Positions 8,264-17,825 of a stretch of 64,000 bases of DNA are shown here, piece by piece (the first letter of the stretch is position 1; each line of letters opens with the position of its first letter). The translations under genes were made by a program, and so were the position numbers. The DNA lies in contig NZ_CALUWY010000008.1 in NCBI RefSeq assembly GCF_944324615.1, positions 1 to 64,000 on the forward strand. The letters run 5' to 3'. The notes under the pieces were generated by a model, which saw only the letters and a list, made by a program, of their open reading frames with translations, ran no database searches and was not told the DNA's origin. Origin of the DNA: an uncultured Mailhella sp. (GTDB lineage: Bacteria; Desulfobacterota; Desulfovibrionia; Desulfovibrionales; Desulfovibrionaceae).

Positions 8264-10711
8264 CTAAAGCATGTTCACCGGGTCGAGATCCAGGGAAATG
8301 CGCATGTCGTGCTGAAGGTTGCCTGTGTCCCTGAGCGCCAGGGCGTAGGCCTGCCTGACGATGTGCCACGCGCCCGCCTTGATGAGGCACTGAAAGCGCG
8401 CGCGGCCCTGAATGCGGGAGAGCGGGGCGGGCGCAGGGCCGAGGACGGTGAGCCCGAGTTCCCGGCCGTGCTTTCTCAGCGAGGCGGCAAAGGCGTTCAC
8501 GCATTTCTGCCCTTCGCTCCAGTCCCAGGGGTAGGAAAGGCGTATGAGCGCCAGTTTGACGAAAGGCGGATAGCGGCGCTGTTTTCTCAGGGCTATCTCG
8601 TGCGCGTAAAAGCCCTCATAGTCGCCCGTTTCCACGAATTTCCAGCAGTAGTGATGGATGTCTCTTGTCTGAATGAGCACGCGCCCCGGCTTTTCGCCGC
8701 GCCCGGCGCGGCCTGCGGACTGCACCAGAAGCTGAAAGGTGCGTTCCGCCGAACGGTAGTCGGGCATGTTCAGGCCCATGTCGCCGTCGGCCACCACGGC
8801 CAGGGTGACGTTGGGAAAATGATGCCCCTTGGAGAGCATCTGCGTGCCCACGAGCACCTGCGCCTCCTGCCGGGCGAAGGCGGAAAGGATTTCCTCCATG
8901 CGGCCGGGGCGTGCGGTGCTGTCGCGGTCCAGCCTGAGCACGCGGCCGCCCGGCGGGAGCGCTCCGGCAAGTTCCTCACCCGCCAGAGATTCTTCCAGCT
9001 TTTCCGTACCTTCCCCCATGGGCAGGAAGTTCATGCCGCCGCATTTTTCGCAGGGGGAGGGATAGGGGCGCGTATGGCCGCAGTAGTGGCAGACCAGCTG
9101 TTCGCGCTTCTTGTGGTAGGTGAGGGCTATGTCGCAATGGGGGCACCGGGCCACGGTGCCGCAGTCCAGGCAGTACATGAGGGGCGAGTAGCCCCTGCGG
9201 TTGAGCAGCACCACGGCCTGTTCGCCCTTCTGCACCGTTTCCCGCAGGGCCTCCACGGCACGGGGGGAAAGCAGGCGCGAGGCGGGCTGTTCCTTGATGT
9301 CCACCAGTTCTATGGCGGGCAGGTTCCCGCCCCCCGCACGGTGGGTCAGCCGCGCCATGGGGAAGGCGCCCTCCATGGCGGCGTGGAAGGTCTTGATATC
9401 CGGCGTGGCCGAACCCAGAATGAGCAGCGCCCTGTGCCTGCGCGCCCTTTCCCAGGCCACTTCCTTGGCCTGATAGGGCAGGCGGTCCTCCTGCTTGAAG
9501 GAACCGTCGTGCTCTTCGTCCAGCACAATGGCCCCCAGGGGCGGCATGGGCAGGAAAAGCGCCGAGCGCGTGCCGATGATGAGGCACGGTTCCCTGCGTG
9601 CGGCGAGGCGGCGGAAGGTGCGTTCCCGCTGCTGCTGGCTCTGGTAGCCGTGATAGAAGAATATGGGCGTGCCGGGGAAGCGCTCTGCGGCGTCGCGCCT
9701 GAGCTTGAGGGCAATGGCCACTTCCGGCGCGAGAATAAGGGCTGAACGTCCTCTGGTGAGGCAGGCATGGGCAAGTTCCAGATAGACGGCCGTCTTGCCG
9801 CTGCCCGTGATGCCGAAAAGAAGATGAGGGGAGGGGCGTTCCTCGCCCCGGGCGAGGGCGTCCATTTCCTCGCAGTAGCCGTCAAGCGCAGCCTGCTGCT
9901 CTTCGGAGAGCGCAAAGGGAGGCTCCGGCGGAGGGAGCAGTTCTTCCCCGGGTTCCGCCTCTTCGTCGTCCGTGTCGCAGGGGCGCAGTTCCACCAGCTT
10001 GTTTCTGACAAGGCCCGTCAGGGCCGTCGCGCTGTCCGGCAGAGCCTCGCGCAGTTTCTTGCGGGGAACGACGCCGTTTCTCAGCAGCCAGTCCAGCACT
10101 TCGCGCTGCTTCACCGCATTCGGCCGCACGGGCCAGGGCGGATCGCAGGCCAGGGCGCACAGTTCCCCCTGCGCCGCATCTTCGGCCAGCATGAGCATCT
10201 CGGCGCGGCCGTTCATGAAATCCTGCGCCAGAATCCCGCGTTCTTCATGAGACAGGGCGGGAATGTCCCGCAGGGCGAGAAGCCGCGGCCTGCGTCCCCT
10301 GCCCTCCAGATCGGGCAGATACTGGCGCAGGCGGATGCGCGCCGTGATCCTCAGCCCCTGGGGCAGAAGGTTGCCGAGAATGCGTCCGGGGGAGGAATAC
10401 TGCCGGGCCGCAAGCTGCGCCACGGTGTCCATGTAGTCGGCGGGAAGAAGCGGCGTTTTTTCCAGAGGCCAGGTGAGGGGCCGGAGGGTGATACCCTCTT
10501 TCTGCGGCATGGCGTGCTGCCCGGAAAAGACCTCTGCGGACTTCTGGCCTTCTCCGCTCACGGCAATGATGACCCCTGCGCGTATGGCGCCGTTTCCCAG
10601 GGGAACGGCCACGCGCATGCCCGCCTGCCAGGGAAAGCCCGGAAATTCCTCCGGGCTGAGATAGCTCAGCGTGGCATAGGGAGGGGAGCACAGGGCGACG
10701 TGGCAGATCAT
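8264..10711 (-). CDS. priA: primosomal replication-restart helicase PriA
   Basis: 815 residues, somewhat longer than Escherichia coli PriA (732). Walker A is GSGKT (303-307); the Walker B DEEH box is at 398-401. The helicase motif GSATPDI and the zinc module of eight cysteines (CLDC, CPHC, CHYC, CEKC between 514 and 558) follow. The C-terminal helicase lobe carries VLVGTQMLSKGHHFP. It reloads the replisome at stalled forks. The DUF486 gene lies 78 bases upstream on the same strand. Confidence 0.96.
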   Translation of the reverse strand: MICHVALCSPPYATLSYLSPEEFPGFPWQAGMRVAVPLGNGAIRAGVIIAVSGEGQKSAEVFSGQHAMPQKEGITLRPLTWPLEKTPLLPADYMDTVAQLAARQYSSPGRILGNLLPQGLRITARIRLRQYLPDLEGRGRRPRLLALRDIPALSHEERGILAQDFMNGRAEMLMLAEDAAQGELCALACDPPWPVRPNAVKQREVLDWLLRNGVVPRKKLREALPDSATALTGLVRNKLVELRPCDTDDEEAEPGEELLPPPEPPFALSEEQQAALDGYCEEMDALARGEERPSPHLLFGITGSGKTAVYLELAHACLTRGRSALILAPEVAIALKLRRDAAERFPGTPIFFYHGYQSQQQRERTFRRLAARREPCLIIGTRSALFLPMPPLGAIVLDEEHDGSFKQEDRLPYQAKEVAWERARRHRALLILGSATPDIKTFHAAMEGAFPMARLTHRAGGGNLPAIELVDIKEQPASRLLSPRAVEALRETVQKGEQAVVLLNRRGYSPLMYCLDCGTVARCPHCDIALTYHKKREQLVCHYCGHTRPYPSPCEKCGGMNFLPMGEGTEKLEESLAGEELAGALPPGGRVLRLDRDSTARPGRMEEILSAFARQEAQVLVGTQMLSKGHHFPNVTLAVVADGDMGLNMPDYRSAERTFQLLVQSAGRAGRGEKPGRVLIQTRDIHHYCWKFVETGDYEGFYAHEIALRKQRRYPPFVKLALIRLSYPWDWSEGQKCVNAFAASLRKHGRELGLTVLGPAPAPLSRIQGRARFQCLIKAGAWHIVRQAYALALRDTGNLQHDMRISLDLDPVNML

Positions 10712-10789
10712 GCGTTTTTTCCTTGCCGGAAACGGGCGACGCGGCAGAGCGCTCCCTTCAGAAAAGGGCGCGGGGCGCTCTCTTTTCGT

Positions 10790-11140
10790 CTAGCCCTTGA
10801 AGACGAAGAAGGCTCCGGCCACGATGAGGGCAAAGCCTATGGCATGGTTCCAGGTGAGGCTTTCACCGAGGTATACCGTGGAGAAGATGCCGAAGATGGT
10901 CAGGGAAATGACTTCCTGTATGGTCTTGAGTTCGGCGGCGGAAAAATAACCGTACCCCACGCGGTTGGCGGGCACCTGAAGGCAGTATTCAAAGAAGGCT
11001 ATGCCCCAGCTGACGAGAATGGCGCCGAAGAAGGTGAGGGAGTGGTGGCGCAGATGTCCGTACCAGGCATAGGTCATGAAGATGTTGGAGCCTATGAGAA
11101 GGACGACGGTGATGAGAGGAATGGGGAGATGAAGCGTCAT
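10790..11140 (-). CDS. DUF486 / DMT-like small membrane protein
   Basis: 116 residues with four hydrophobic helices and no signal cleavage site. SNIFMTYAWYGHL and the C-terminal GFALIVAGAFFVFKG match the DUF486 family (drug/metabolite-transporter-like half proteins), in which WAFxEY-type and LK-x-QE motifs recur (here GIAFFEYCLQVPANR and LKTIQEVISL). The function is unknown. GGAGAG precedes the ATG. Confidence 0.85.
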   Translation of the reverse strand: MTLHLPIPLITVVLLIGSNIFMTYAWYGHLRHHSLTFFGAILVSWGIAFFEYCLQVPANRVGYGYFSAAELKTIQEVISLTIFGIFSTVYLGESLTWNHAIGFALIVAGAFFVFKG

Positions 11141-11282
11141 GGCGGCTCTCCGGTGTTCGCCCTTGGAGCATTTGAGGGATAGGGGTTTCGCCCTGCGCGG
11201 CGGCGGGCGTGGCCTGGAAAGTGTCCGGCCCGGAAAGAGGAAGCGGGGACGCCTTTCCCCGTCAGGAGGAAAGGCGGTCCCG

Positions 11283-11310
11283 AAAAAGAAAGGGGAGCAT
11301 GCTCCCCTTT
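11283..11310 (-). terminator. intrinsic terminator of lysC
   Basis: The palindrome AAAGGGGAGCATGCTCCCC plus TTT (11289-11310) is followed on the minus strand by CTTTTT. It starts 29 bases after the lysC stop. Confidence 0.85.
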
Positions 11311-11338
11311 GATGATCGGCGTTGCCTTGGCCTGCGGC

Positions 11339-12544
11339 CTACAGGTCGAATTCCTTGTGCAGGACGTTCACCGCAAGTTCCAGGTCGGCTTCGTCCACAA
11401 GGCAGGAAATCTTCACTTCCGAGGTGCTGATCATGATGAGGTTGATGCCCGCCTTGTAGAGGGCATCGAAGGCGCGGCTGGCCGCACCGCTGTGGTTGCG
11501 CATGCCCACGCCCACCACGGAGACCTTGGCGATGTTGGAGGAATGTTCAATGCTGCTGCACGAGGGAGCGGCCTTTTCCAGAACATCCAGGGTGCGCTTC
11601 AGGTCCTTGCGGGACACGGTGAAGGCCATGTCGGTCACGCCGTCGCGGCTGGCCGTCTGGATGATCATGTCCACCACGATGCCCGCCTTGCCCAGCGGGC
11701 TGAAGATGCCGGCCGCGGAGCCCGGGCGGTCATGCACGTCGCGGAGCGTGACCCTGGCCTGATCTTTGTCAAATGCGATGCCCGAAACGAGCACGGACTC
11801 CATCATACTGTCCTCCTTGGTGACCAGCGTGCCCGGATCGTTTGAGAAGGTGGAACGCACCCGGACAGGAACATTATATTTTTCGGCGATTTCCACGGAG
11901 CGGATCTGCAGGACCTTGGCGCCCATGGAGGCCATTTCCAGCATTTCGTCGTAGCTTATGCGCTCCATCTTGTGGGCATCCTTGCACATGCGCGGATCGG
12001 TGGTGTACACGCCGTCCACGTCGGTGTAGATGTCGCAGAGGGTGTCGTCGCCGAGGGCGGCGGCAATGGCCACGGCGGAGGTGTCGGAACCACCGCGTCC
12101 CAGAGTGGTGAGACGCATGTCGGGCGTGCGGCCCTGGAAGCCGGCCATGACCACCACGTCATAGGTCTGGAAGGCTTCCCGGATGGTATCGGCGCTGATG
12201 GTGTCGATACGGGCGCTGCCGAAGGCGTCGTCGGTGACGATGGGCAGCTGGAATCCCAGGAAGGAACGCGCCTTCACGCCGGAATCGCGCAGGAGCATGG
12301 AAAACAGCGCCACCGATTCCTGCTCGCCGGTGGTAAGCAGAACGTCAAGTTCCGCGGGATCAGGTTCATCCGACCACTGGTAGGCCCTTTCCAGCAGGCT
12401 GTTGGTCTGGCCGTAACGGGCGGAGAGGACCACCACCACCTTGTTGCCTTCCTCAAGGGCGGCGAGCACCTTGGCGCGCACTTTTTTCATGCACTCCAGG
12501 TCGGCGACGGAAGATCCTCCGAATTTCTGCACAAGAATACGCAT
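11339..12544 (-). CDS. lysC: aspartate kinase
   Basis: 401 residues; phosphorylates L-aspartate, the first step to lysine, threonine and methionine. KFGGSSVA (7-14) is the kinase signature, TTGEQES and GRGGSDTSA are nucleotide- and substrate-site motifs. Two ACT domains fill the C-terminal 140 residues, so feedback inhibition by lysine and/or threonine is expected. It sits last in a tauE-acpS-nnr-tsaE-lysC run. No lysine riboswitch is possible in the 32-base gap upstream. The other pathway genes asd and thrC are also in this window. Confidence 0.97.
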   Translation of the reverse strand: MRILVQKFGGSSVADLECMKKVRAKVLAALEEGNKVVVVLSARYGQTNSLLERAYQWSDEPDPAELDVLLTTGEQESVALFSMLLRDSGVKARSFLGFQLPIVTDDAFGSARIDTISADTIREAFQTYDVVVMAGFQGRTPDMRLTTLGRGGSDTSAVAIAAALGDDTLCDIYTDVDGVYTTDPRMCKDAHKMERISYDEMLEMASMGAKVLQIRSVEIAEKYNVPVRVRSTFSNDPGTLVTKEDSMMESVLVSGIAFDKDQARVTLRDVHDRPGSAAGIFSPLGKAGIVVDMIIQTASRDGVTDMAFTVSRKDLKRTLDVLEKAAPSCSSIEHSSNIAKVSVVGVGMRNHSGAASRAFDALYKAGINLIMISTSEVKISCLVDEADLELAVNVLHKEFDL

Positions 12545-12576
12545 AGCACATCCTGAAAAAAGGAGATAAGGAACGG

Positions 12577-13122
12577 TTACGCCTCATCAGCGGGCAAAAA
12601 ACGCATCCAGAGCGCGGGGCTCAGGTCGCGCAGAAGCGCGCCCGCCTTTTCCCCCCTGGCTTCGATGCTTGCCAGCCGGAAAGCTTTGCATGATTTGTCA
12701 TCGTTGTCCAGCTGTTTTGCCCCCTCCCCGTCCGCAGGCTGAAGGGACACGTCGATACGTTCTTCCGCCCGGTACCGGGGGGCGAGGTATTCCGGCCATT
12801 CCAGCAGCAGAAAGGGGTCGCCGTCATCCAGCATTTCTTCCATTTCCTCCGGCAGGGAGGCGCCTTCCGAAAGGCGGTACAGATCGGCGTGGAGCACTTC
12901 CGGCCGCGTGGGGTACACGTTGCACAGCGTAAAGCTCGGGCTGGCCACTTCGGCCGTTTCTCCGCCGGGAAGCGCGGCGACGAATCCCCGGGCAAGGGTG
13001 GTCTTGCCGCCGCCGAGATCGGCGAAAAGGTACAGATTGCGCACGGTGGATGCGCTCATGGCCCGGGCCAGCATGGCCCCGAGTTCCATGGTGTCTTCGG
13101 GAGATGTCAGAACAAGGCGCAT
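12577..13122 (-). CDS. tsaE: tRNA threonylcarbamoyladenosine ATPase TsaE
   Basis: 181 residues. Walker A is GGGKTTLARG (38-47), and ASPSFTLCNVY and HADLYRL are the family motifs. The DPFLLLEWPEYL stretch matches the LLIEWPE segment of TsaE. It drives the TsaBD complex during t6A37 synthesis. The gene overlaps the end of nnr by 16 bases, and GGAGG lies 6 bases before its ATG. The C-terminal 45 residues (after EGAKQLDND) are longer than in many homologues. Confidence 0.93.
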   Translation of the reverse strand: MRLVLTSPEDTMELGAMLARAMSASTVRNLYLFADLGGGKTTLARGFVAALPGGETAEVASPSFTLCNVYPTRPEVLHADLYRLSEGASLPEEMEEMLDDGDPFLLLEWPEYLAPRYRAEERIDVSLQPADGEGAKQLDNDDKSCKAFRLASIEARGEKAGALLRDLSPALWMRFLPADEA

Positions 13123-14765
13123 ATGTCCTCCTTGCCGGGTTCCCCCACCTGATGCATCACACGGGGCAGGGCGTTAGCGATATCAAGAGGTCCGTTGCCG
13201 CGCAGGGGAAATTCCCGGGAAAGGGCCATGCCCGCGAGCGCGTGCAGCCATACGCCGCGCGTGGCGGCCATGCCCGCGCATGCGCCCTTTGCCAGAAGCG
13301 CGCCGATGATGCCGGCGAGCACGTCGCCGGATCCGGCCACGGCAAGCTGAGGCACCTGCCACGGAGAAATGACGGAAGGTTCGCCGGGAACGGCGATGAG
13401 CGTGCCTTCCCCCTTGAGCACCCATACGGCGCGGCCTCTGCCGGCGAGGGCCTCCAGGGCGGCGAAACGGTTTTCCTGCACTTCGCGTGCGGAGATGCCG
13501 AGAAGGGCGGCGGCTTCTCCCGGGTGCGGGGTGAGCACGTCGCAGGGGCGCAGCAGGGAAAGAAGTTCCGGTCTGACGGCCAGAGCAAAGAGCGCGTCGG
13601 CATCAATCACCATGGGCGGAAGACCGGGGATGCCGAGAAGCGCCTCCATGCAGGCTGCCGCGCCTTTACTTCTGCCGAGTCCCGGTCCGAAGACCAGCGC
13701 GCCGCATGTCTTTGCGGCTCCGGCAAGGGCTGCGGCATGTTCCGCCATCCAGTCGTGCGCGGGAGCGGAGGAAAGGGGCCGGGTAACAACGGCGGGCATG
13801 GTGCTTCGCGCAATGTCGAGCACAGGGTCGGGTCCGGTAACGGTCACAAGGCCCGCCCCCGAACGCAGCGCGGCCCATGCGGCAAGGCAGGGCGCTCCCG
13901 TGTAGGCGGCGCATCCTCCCGCAATCATGACGCGCCCGGCATCGCCCTTGTGTGCCGGGCCTCTGGGGGAGGCGTCGGCGGCGTGTGCCAGAAGGCCGGC
14001 CATGCGGGGGCTGATGCCGTGTTCCAGGGTATAGGGCGCGCCGCCGTCCTGTTCCCGCTGACCGGGGATGAGCCAGGTGCGGAAGGAGAGGGCCTTTTCC
14101 GCATCCACGGCGCGGGGTATGCCTATGGGGCGCACGTCCACTTCACCCGTGAAGGTTTCCGCCCACGGCACCACGAGTCCGGGCTTGGCCGCATGAAAGG
14201 TGACGGTGGCGTGGGCGCGCACGGCGTCCGGGCAGGGACGGCCCGTTCGGGCGTCGAGTCCGGAGGGCACGTCCACGGCAAGAACGAGGCGGCAGCCGAG
14301 GGCGTTCATTCTTTCGACGAGTACCGCTTCCTTTTCCCGCAGCGCGCCGTGGAATCCCGTGCCGAGCAGCGCATCCACAAGAATGTCCGGCCTGAAGGAA
14401 AGGGCGCTTTCCCAGTCCGCTGCGGAATATACGGGTATGCCGAGGCGCTGGGCCACGCACAGCCAGTGTCCGGCCGCGCCCTGAGTGTTGCAGAGATCGC
14501 GGGTGCTCAGCACCACGGGCTTTGCACCGGCGTCCAGAAGGTGCCGCGCCATGCAGAAGGCGTCGCCCCCGTTGTTGCCCCTGCCGGCCACGAGCAGCAC
14601 ACGGGAAGAGGCGAGGCAGAGCCCTCTTTTCCCGGCCTGCGCACGCAGGCAGTCCATGGCGGCGCGGGCGGCGCTTTCCATGAGCGTTTCCTCCGCAATG
14701 CCCGAGGCGACGGCCCCGGCATCCCGGAGCGCCATTTCCTCCGGTGTGGGAACAGGAACAAACAT
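13107..14765 (-). CDS. nnr: bifunctional NAD(P)HX epimerase/dehydratase
   Basis: 552 residues that repair hydrated NADH/NADPH. The N-terminal YjeF epimerase domain carries AGRGNNGGDAF (about 60-70) and AVDVPSGLD. The C-terminal kinase-like dehydratase domain carries GDAGRVMIAGG, ALVFGPGLGRS, LTPHPGEAA and the AVAGSGDVLAGIIGALLA signature. GGAGG sits 6 bases before the ATG. The coupling with tsaE, downstream by 16-base overlap, is a widespread bacterial arrangement. Confidence 0.95.
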   Translation of the reverse strand: MFVPVPTPEEMALRDAGAVASGIAEETLMESAARAAMDCLRAQAGKRGLCLASSRVLLVAGRGNNGGDAFCMARHLLDAGAKPVVLSTRDLCNTQGAAGHWLCVAQRLGIPVYSAADWESALSFRPDILVDALLGTGFHGALREKEAVLVERMNALGCRLVLAVDVPSGLDARTGRPCPDAVRAHATVTFHAAKPGLVVPWAETFTGEVDVRPIGIPRAVDAEKALSFRTWLIPGQREQDGGAPYTLEHGISPRMAGLLAHAADASPRGPAHKGDAGRVMIAGGCAAYTGAPCLAAWAALRSGAGLVTVTGPDPVLDIARSTMPAVVTRPLSSAPAHDWMAEHAAALAGAAKTCGALVFGPGLGRSKGAAACMEALLGIPGLPPMVIDADALFALAVRPELLSLLRPCDVLTPHPGEAAALLGISAREVQENRFAALEALAGRGRAVWVLKGEGTLIAVPGEPSVISPWQVPQLAVAGSGDVLAGIIGALLAKGACAGMAATRGVWLHALAGMALSREFPLRGNGPLDIANALPRVMHQVGEPGKEDICALF

Positions 14766-14892
14766 GCGTTTTCCTCCGCGCGGCCTTGCCGCGCAAGGGC
14801 CTGCGTTTTCGCCACAGCTGACGGGGCAGGCCGGAAAAGGTTGCTCAGGGCGACGGATGTCCCCCGCAGAACGCGGCCGCCGGAGCAGAGCT

Positions 14893-15273
14893 TCAGGATT
14901 CGAGAATCACCACGGCCCCGGCCATGTCGCGTTCATGGGAAAGGGAAAGGTGCAGGGCGCGCACGCCCATGCTTTCGGCTCTGGCAAGGGCTTCTCCGTG
15001 CAGGTGCAGTTCCGGCTTTCCCGAGGGCAGGGTGAGTATTTCCACATCCTTCATGCCTATGCCGCGGGAAAAGCCCGTGCCGAGCGCCTTGACCGCGGCT
15101 TCCTTGGCGGCGAATCTTCCCGCCACATAGGCGACGCGCGCCGCACGCGGCGCAGGAAGGGCGGCAAGCTCCTTCGGCGTGAGCAGACGGGCAAGGAAAC
15201 GCTCGCCGTATTTTTCCAGCATGTTCTGGATGCGCGGCAGTGCCGCGAGGTCGAAACCCGTGCCTTGAATCAT
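14893..15273 (-). CDS. acpS: holo-[acyl-carrier-protein] synthase
   Basis: 126 residues. [12 protein letters not shown] at the N terminus carries the metal-binding Asp, and [14 protein letters not shown] is the second AcpS signature with its catalytic Glu/Lys. [14 protein letters not shown] follows. It transfers 4'-phosphopantetheine from CoA to ACP. GAGG precedes the ATG. The tauE-like gene ends 7 bases upstream, so the two are co-transcribed. Confidence 0.94.
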   Translation of the reverse strand: MIQGTGFDLAALPRIQNMLEKYGERFLARLLTPKELAALPAPRAARVAYVAGRFAAKEAAVKALGTGFSRGIGMKDVEILTLPSGKPELHLHGEALARAESMGVRALHLSLSHERDMAGAVVILES

Positions 15274-15280
15274 GGGGTCC

Positions 15281-16081
15281 TCAGTGCAGGATGTTCCAGA
15301 GCATTTCGCCGGCCGTCACATAGAGGAACACGGCGAAGAAACGACGCAGCACGGGCACGGGCAGGCTGTGGGCCAGCTTCGCGCCGAGGGGGGCGAAGAA
15401 GACGCTGGAACAGGCTATGCCCAGCGTGGCGGGCAGGCTCACATAACCGAGGCTCCACGCGGGAAGCTGCGGATCCCCCCAGCCCACGATGATGAAGCCC
15501 ACGGTGCCCGAGATGGCGATGGGCCAGCTTATGGCCGCCGAGGTGCCCACGGCCTGGCGCATCTCCACGCCGCACCAGCGCAGAAAAGGCACGGACATGC
15601 TTCCGCCCCCCAGCCCCACGAGACTGGACACGCCGCCGATGGTGAATCCCGCCGCCGCGAGTGCGGCGTGGCCGGGCATGGTCTTGCGCGGATGGGGGTA
15701 GAAATCAAGGAGCATCTGCGTGGCGATGCACACGAGAAAAACGACGAAGAAGCCCCGCAGGCCCGCGGTGGACATGCGCGAGGCCAGCCAGGAGGCGCAG
15801 AGCGTGCCTATGACGATGGCGGGGGAAAGGCCGAGAACATATTTCCACAGTACGCCGCCCATGCGGGCATGGGAGCGCGTGCTCGATATGGCCGTGAACA
15901 GAATGCTGGAGAGCGAGGTGCCCACGGCAAGGTGCATGATGAGCTCCTGCGGGATGTCGCTCTGGAGGCGGAAGATCATGTTCAGAAGCGGTACGACCAC
16001 AAGCCCGCCGCCGATGCCGATGAGCCCGGACAGAAAGCCTGCGGTGGCTCCGCAGAGAAGATAGAGCAGAAGGATGGTCAT
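15281..16081 (-). CDS. TauE/SafE-family sulfite/anion exporter
   Basis: A 266-residue integral membrane protein with about eight hydrophobic helices and the two half-repeats typical of the family ([19 protein letters not shown] and [22 protein letters not shown]). Members export sulfite, sulfoacetate or other organosulfonates; the substrate here is unknown. The ATG at 16081 begins the first membrane segment; the frame continues upstream to 16258 but overlaps the previous gene and is Pro-rich. No strong ribosome site is visible. Confidence 0.88.
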   Translation of the reverse strand: MTILLLYLLCGATAGFLSGLIGIGGGLVVVPLLNMIFRLQSDIPQELIMHLAVGTSLSSILFTAISSTRSHARMGGVLWKYVLGLSPAIVIGTLCASWLASRMSTAGLRGFFVVFLVCIATQMLLDFYPHPRKTMPGHAALAAAGFTIGGVSSLVGLGGGSMSVPFLRWCGVEMRQAVGTSAAISWPIAISGTVGFIIVGWGDPQLPAWSLGYVSLPATLGIACSSVFFAPLGAKLAHSLPVPVLRRFFAVFLYVTAGEMLWNILH

Positions 16082-16134
16082 AACAGCGCATTCGGCAGGG
16101 ACGCTGTGCCTTGCCGGAAACAGGTCGTGCAGGG

Positions 16135-16160
16135 GGCCGGCCCGGGGTACCGGGCCGGCC
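16135..16160 (-). terminator. strong hairpin after the alpha-hydroxy-acid oxidase gene
   Basis: An 11-bp GC-only stem (GGCCGGCCCGG and its complement, loop GGTA) begins 6 bases beyond the stop codon. There is no T tract, so it may only pause or partially terminate before the tauE-like gene. Confidence 0.5.
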
Positions 16161-16166
16161 GTATAG

Positions 16167-17198
16167 TCAGGCCAGAATGTCGGAAGTGATGGAGGCAATG
16201 TCGGCACAGCCGGTGAGGGCCATGGCCGAGGTGAGCTGAGCCTTGATGTCGGCCACATAGGCGGCCACGCCGTCGGTCTGTCCGCCGATGGCGGCCACGG
16301 AGAAGGGCCGGCCTATGAGCACGGCCTTCGCGCCGAGGGCGAGGAGCTTGAGCACGTCCGTGCCGGAACGCACGCCGCCGTCGGCCAGGACGGGGATTCT
16401 GTCGCCCACGGCCGAGGCAATGCCGGGCAGCACTTCCGCGCCGCCGCGCGTGCCGTCGAGCACGCGGCCGCCGTGATTGGACACCACGATGGCGTCCACA
16501 CCGGCGTCGATGGCGATGCGGGCGTCGGTCACGGTCATCACGCCCTTGATCATGAACTTCGCGCCGCGTTCATGCACGAAGCGGGCGATTTCCGCCAGTT
16601 CTTCGGCGCTCTTGGGAGCCACGGGGCGGCCCTGCAGGCGCAGGGTCACAAGACCGGCGGCATCCACGTCCATGCCCACCACGGGGCAGCCCGTGGCCGT
16701 GGCGGATTCGAGTCTGTTCCACAGAAAATCGCCTTCCCAGGGCTTGATGAAGGGGATGCCCCAGCCTTCCGCCTTGCGGATGGCCGCAAAGGCGCAGTCG
16801 GGAATGAGGGAACCCACGCCGTCGCCGCCGCAGCCGATGATGCCGGCCTTCTTGGAACCGCAGATGACGGCTTCGGCATAGGCGGCTTCATCCACGGGGT
16901 TCTGCGAAGCGTCGCCCATGTTGAAGGCCACGCCGCCGATGGGAGCGGCCATGAGGGGCAGGGCGAGCCTGAGGCCCAGAATTTCCGTGGAGGTGTCGGG
17001 CTGGGCGGCGTTGTGCAGGCAGCGCATGGCCAGTTTCACACTGGCCAGAGCTTCCACATTGGCGCGGAAGGAGGAACCGGTGCCGAGGCCCCCCATGCCG
17101 GGGACTTCCCCGGCGCAGACGCGGCCGTCGCATTGCGGGCAGACACGGCAATGGCCCTTCATGCGTTCACGGGCCAGCTGTTTGATGGATGCGTCCAT
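16167..17198 (-). CDS. FMN-dependent alpha-hydroxy-acid oxidase/dehydrogenase
   Basis: 343 residues with the TIM barrel of lactate/glycolate oxidases. VVSNHGGRVLDG holds the catalytic His and substrate Arg; VLADGGVRSGTDVLKLLALGA is the FMN phosphate site; FMIKGVMT carries the flavin-contacting Lys. The first 30 residues contain four cysteines (CRVCPQCDGRVC), unlike classical LldD, suggesting a metal or Fe-S site and an anaerobic electron acceptor. It follows purE by 62 bases. Type-2 isopentenyl-diphosphate isomerase is a less likely alternative. Confidence 0.85.
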   Translation of the reverse strand: MDASIKQLARERMKGHCRVCPQCDGRVCAGEVPGMGGLGTGSSFRANVEALASVKLAMRCLHNAAQPDTSTEILGLRLALPLMAAPIGGVAFNMGDASQNPVDEAAYAEAVICGSKKAGIIGCGGDGVGSLIPDCAFAAIRKAEGWGIPFIKPWEGDFLWNRLESATATGCPVVGMDVDAAGLVTLRLQGRPVAPKSAEELAEIARFVHERGAKFMIKGVMTVTDARIAIDAGVDAIVVSNHGGRVLDGTRGGAEVLPGIASAVGDRIPVLADGGVRSGTDVLKLLALGAKAVLIGRPFSVAAIGGQTDGVAAYVADIKAQLTSAMALTGCADIASITSDILA

Positions 17199-17260
17199 GC
17201 TGTCTCTCCTGTACGGGTAAAACGGTTCTTACGCGGCGCGCAGAGCGCGCCGCAGCGGTG

Positions 17261-17755
17261 TCAGTTCTGGTGCCTGGCTTCCAGTTCGGCGGCGGCCTTT
17301 TCCACGGAAGCCTTGTACCCTTCGCGTTCGGCGCGGATAAGTTCCGCCACGCGCTCATCGTGCAGGGCGATGATCTGGGCGGCCAGCCAGGCGGCGTTCT
17401 TTGCGCCGTTCAGGGCCACCGTGGCCACGGGGAAGCCGGAGGGCATCTGCACGGTGGCATAGAGCGCATCCAGCCCGCCGATGGTGGAACCGGCCACCGG
17501 AATGCCGATGACGGGCTTTATGGTGCGGGCCGCCACGGCGCCCGCGAGATGGGCGGCCATGCCGGCGGCGCAGATGTACACTTCGCAGCCGTCCGCTTCC
17601 AGCTCCTTCATGAGCTTTTCGGTGCGTTCGGGCGTGCGGTGTGCGGAGGTGACGGTGTAACGGTAGGAAATGCCGAGCTTTTTAAGCACTTCGGCGCATC
17701 CGTGCACGACGGGATCGTCGGAGGCGGAACCGATGAAAATGGCAACTTGAGTCAT
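17261..17755 (-). CDS. purE: N5-carboxyaminoimidazole ribonucleotide mutase
   Basis: 164 residues. IGSASDDPVV (near 8-17) and SAHRTPERT form the substrate site. CAAGMAAHLAGAVAART and GIPVAGSTIGGLDALYATVQMP are strongly conserved. The class I length indicates the mutase that works with PurK, or a CO2-using class II enzyme; no purK is next to it here. The ATG at 17755 has AAGGA about 9 bases upstream. PurD lies 70 bases upstream in the same direction. Confidence 0.95.
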   Translation of the reverse strand: MTQVAIFIGSASDDPVVHGCAEVLKKLGISYRYTVTSAHRTPERTEKLMKELEADGCEVYICAAGMAAHLAGAVAARTIKPVIGIPVAGSTIGGLDALYATVQMPSGFPVATVALNGAKNAAWLAAQIIALHDERVAELIRAEREGYKASVEKAAAELEARHQN

Positions 17756-17825
17756 GGGAAAGATCCTTTTTTCCGGAAAAAACCGGCTGTGCGCATCCTC
17801 TGAGGCGCGCGGATTCATGCGGACA

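Noticed and set aside
12545-12576. Lysine riboswitch before lysC
   Set aside because: Only 32 bases separate lysC from tsaE, far too short for the aptamer.
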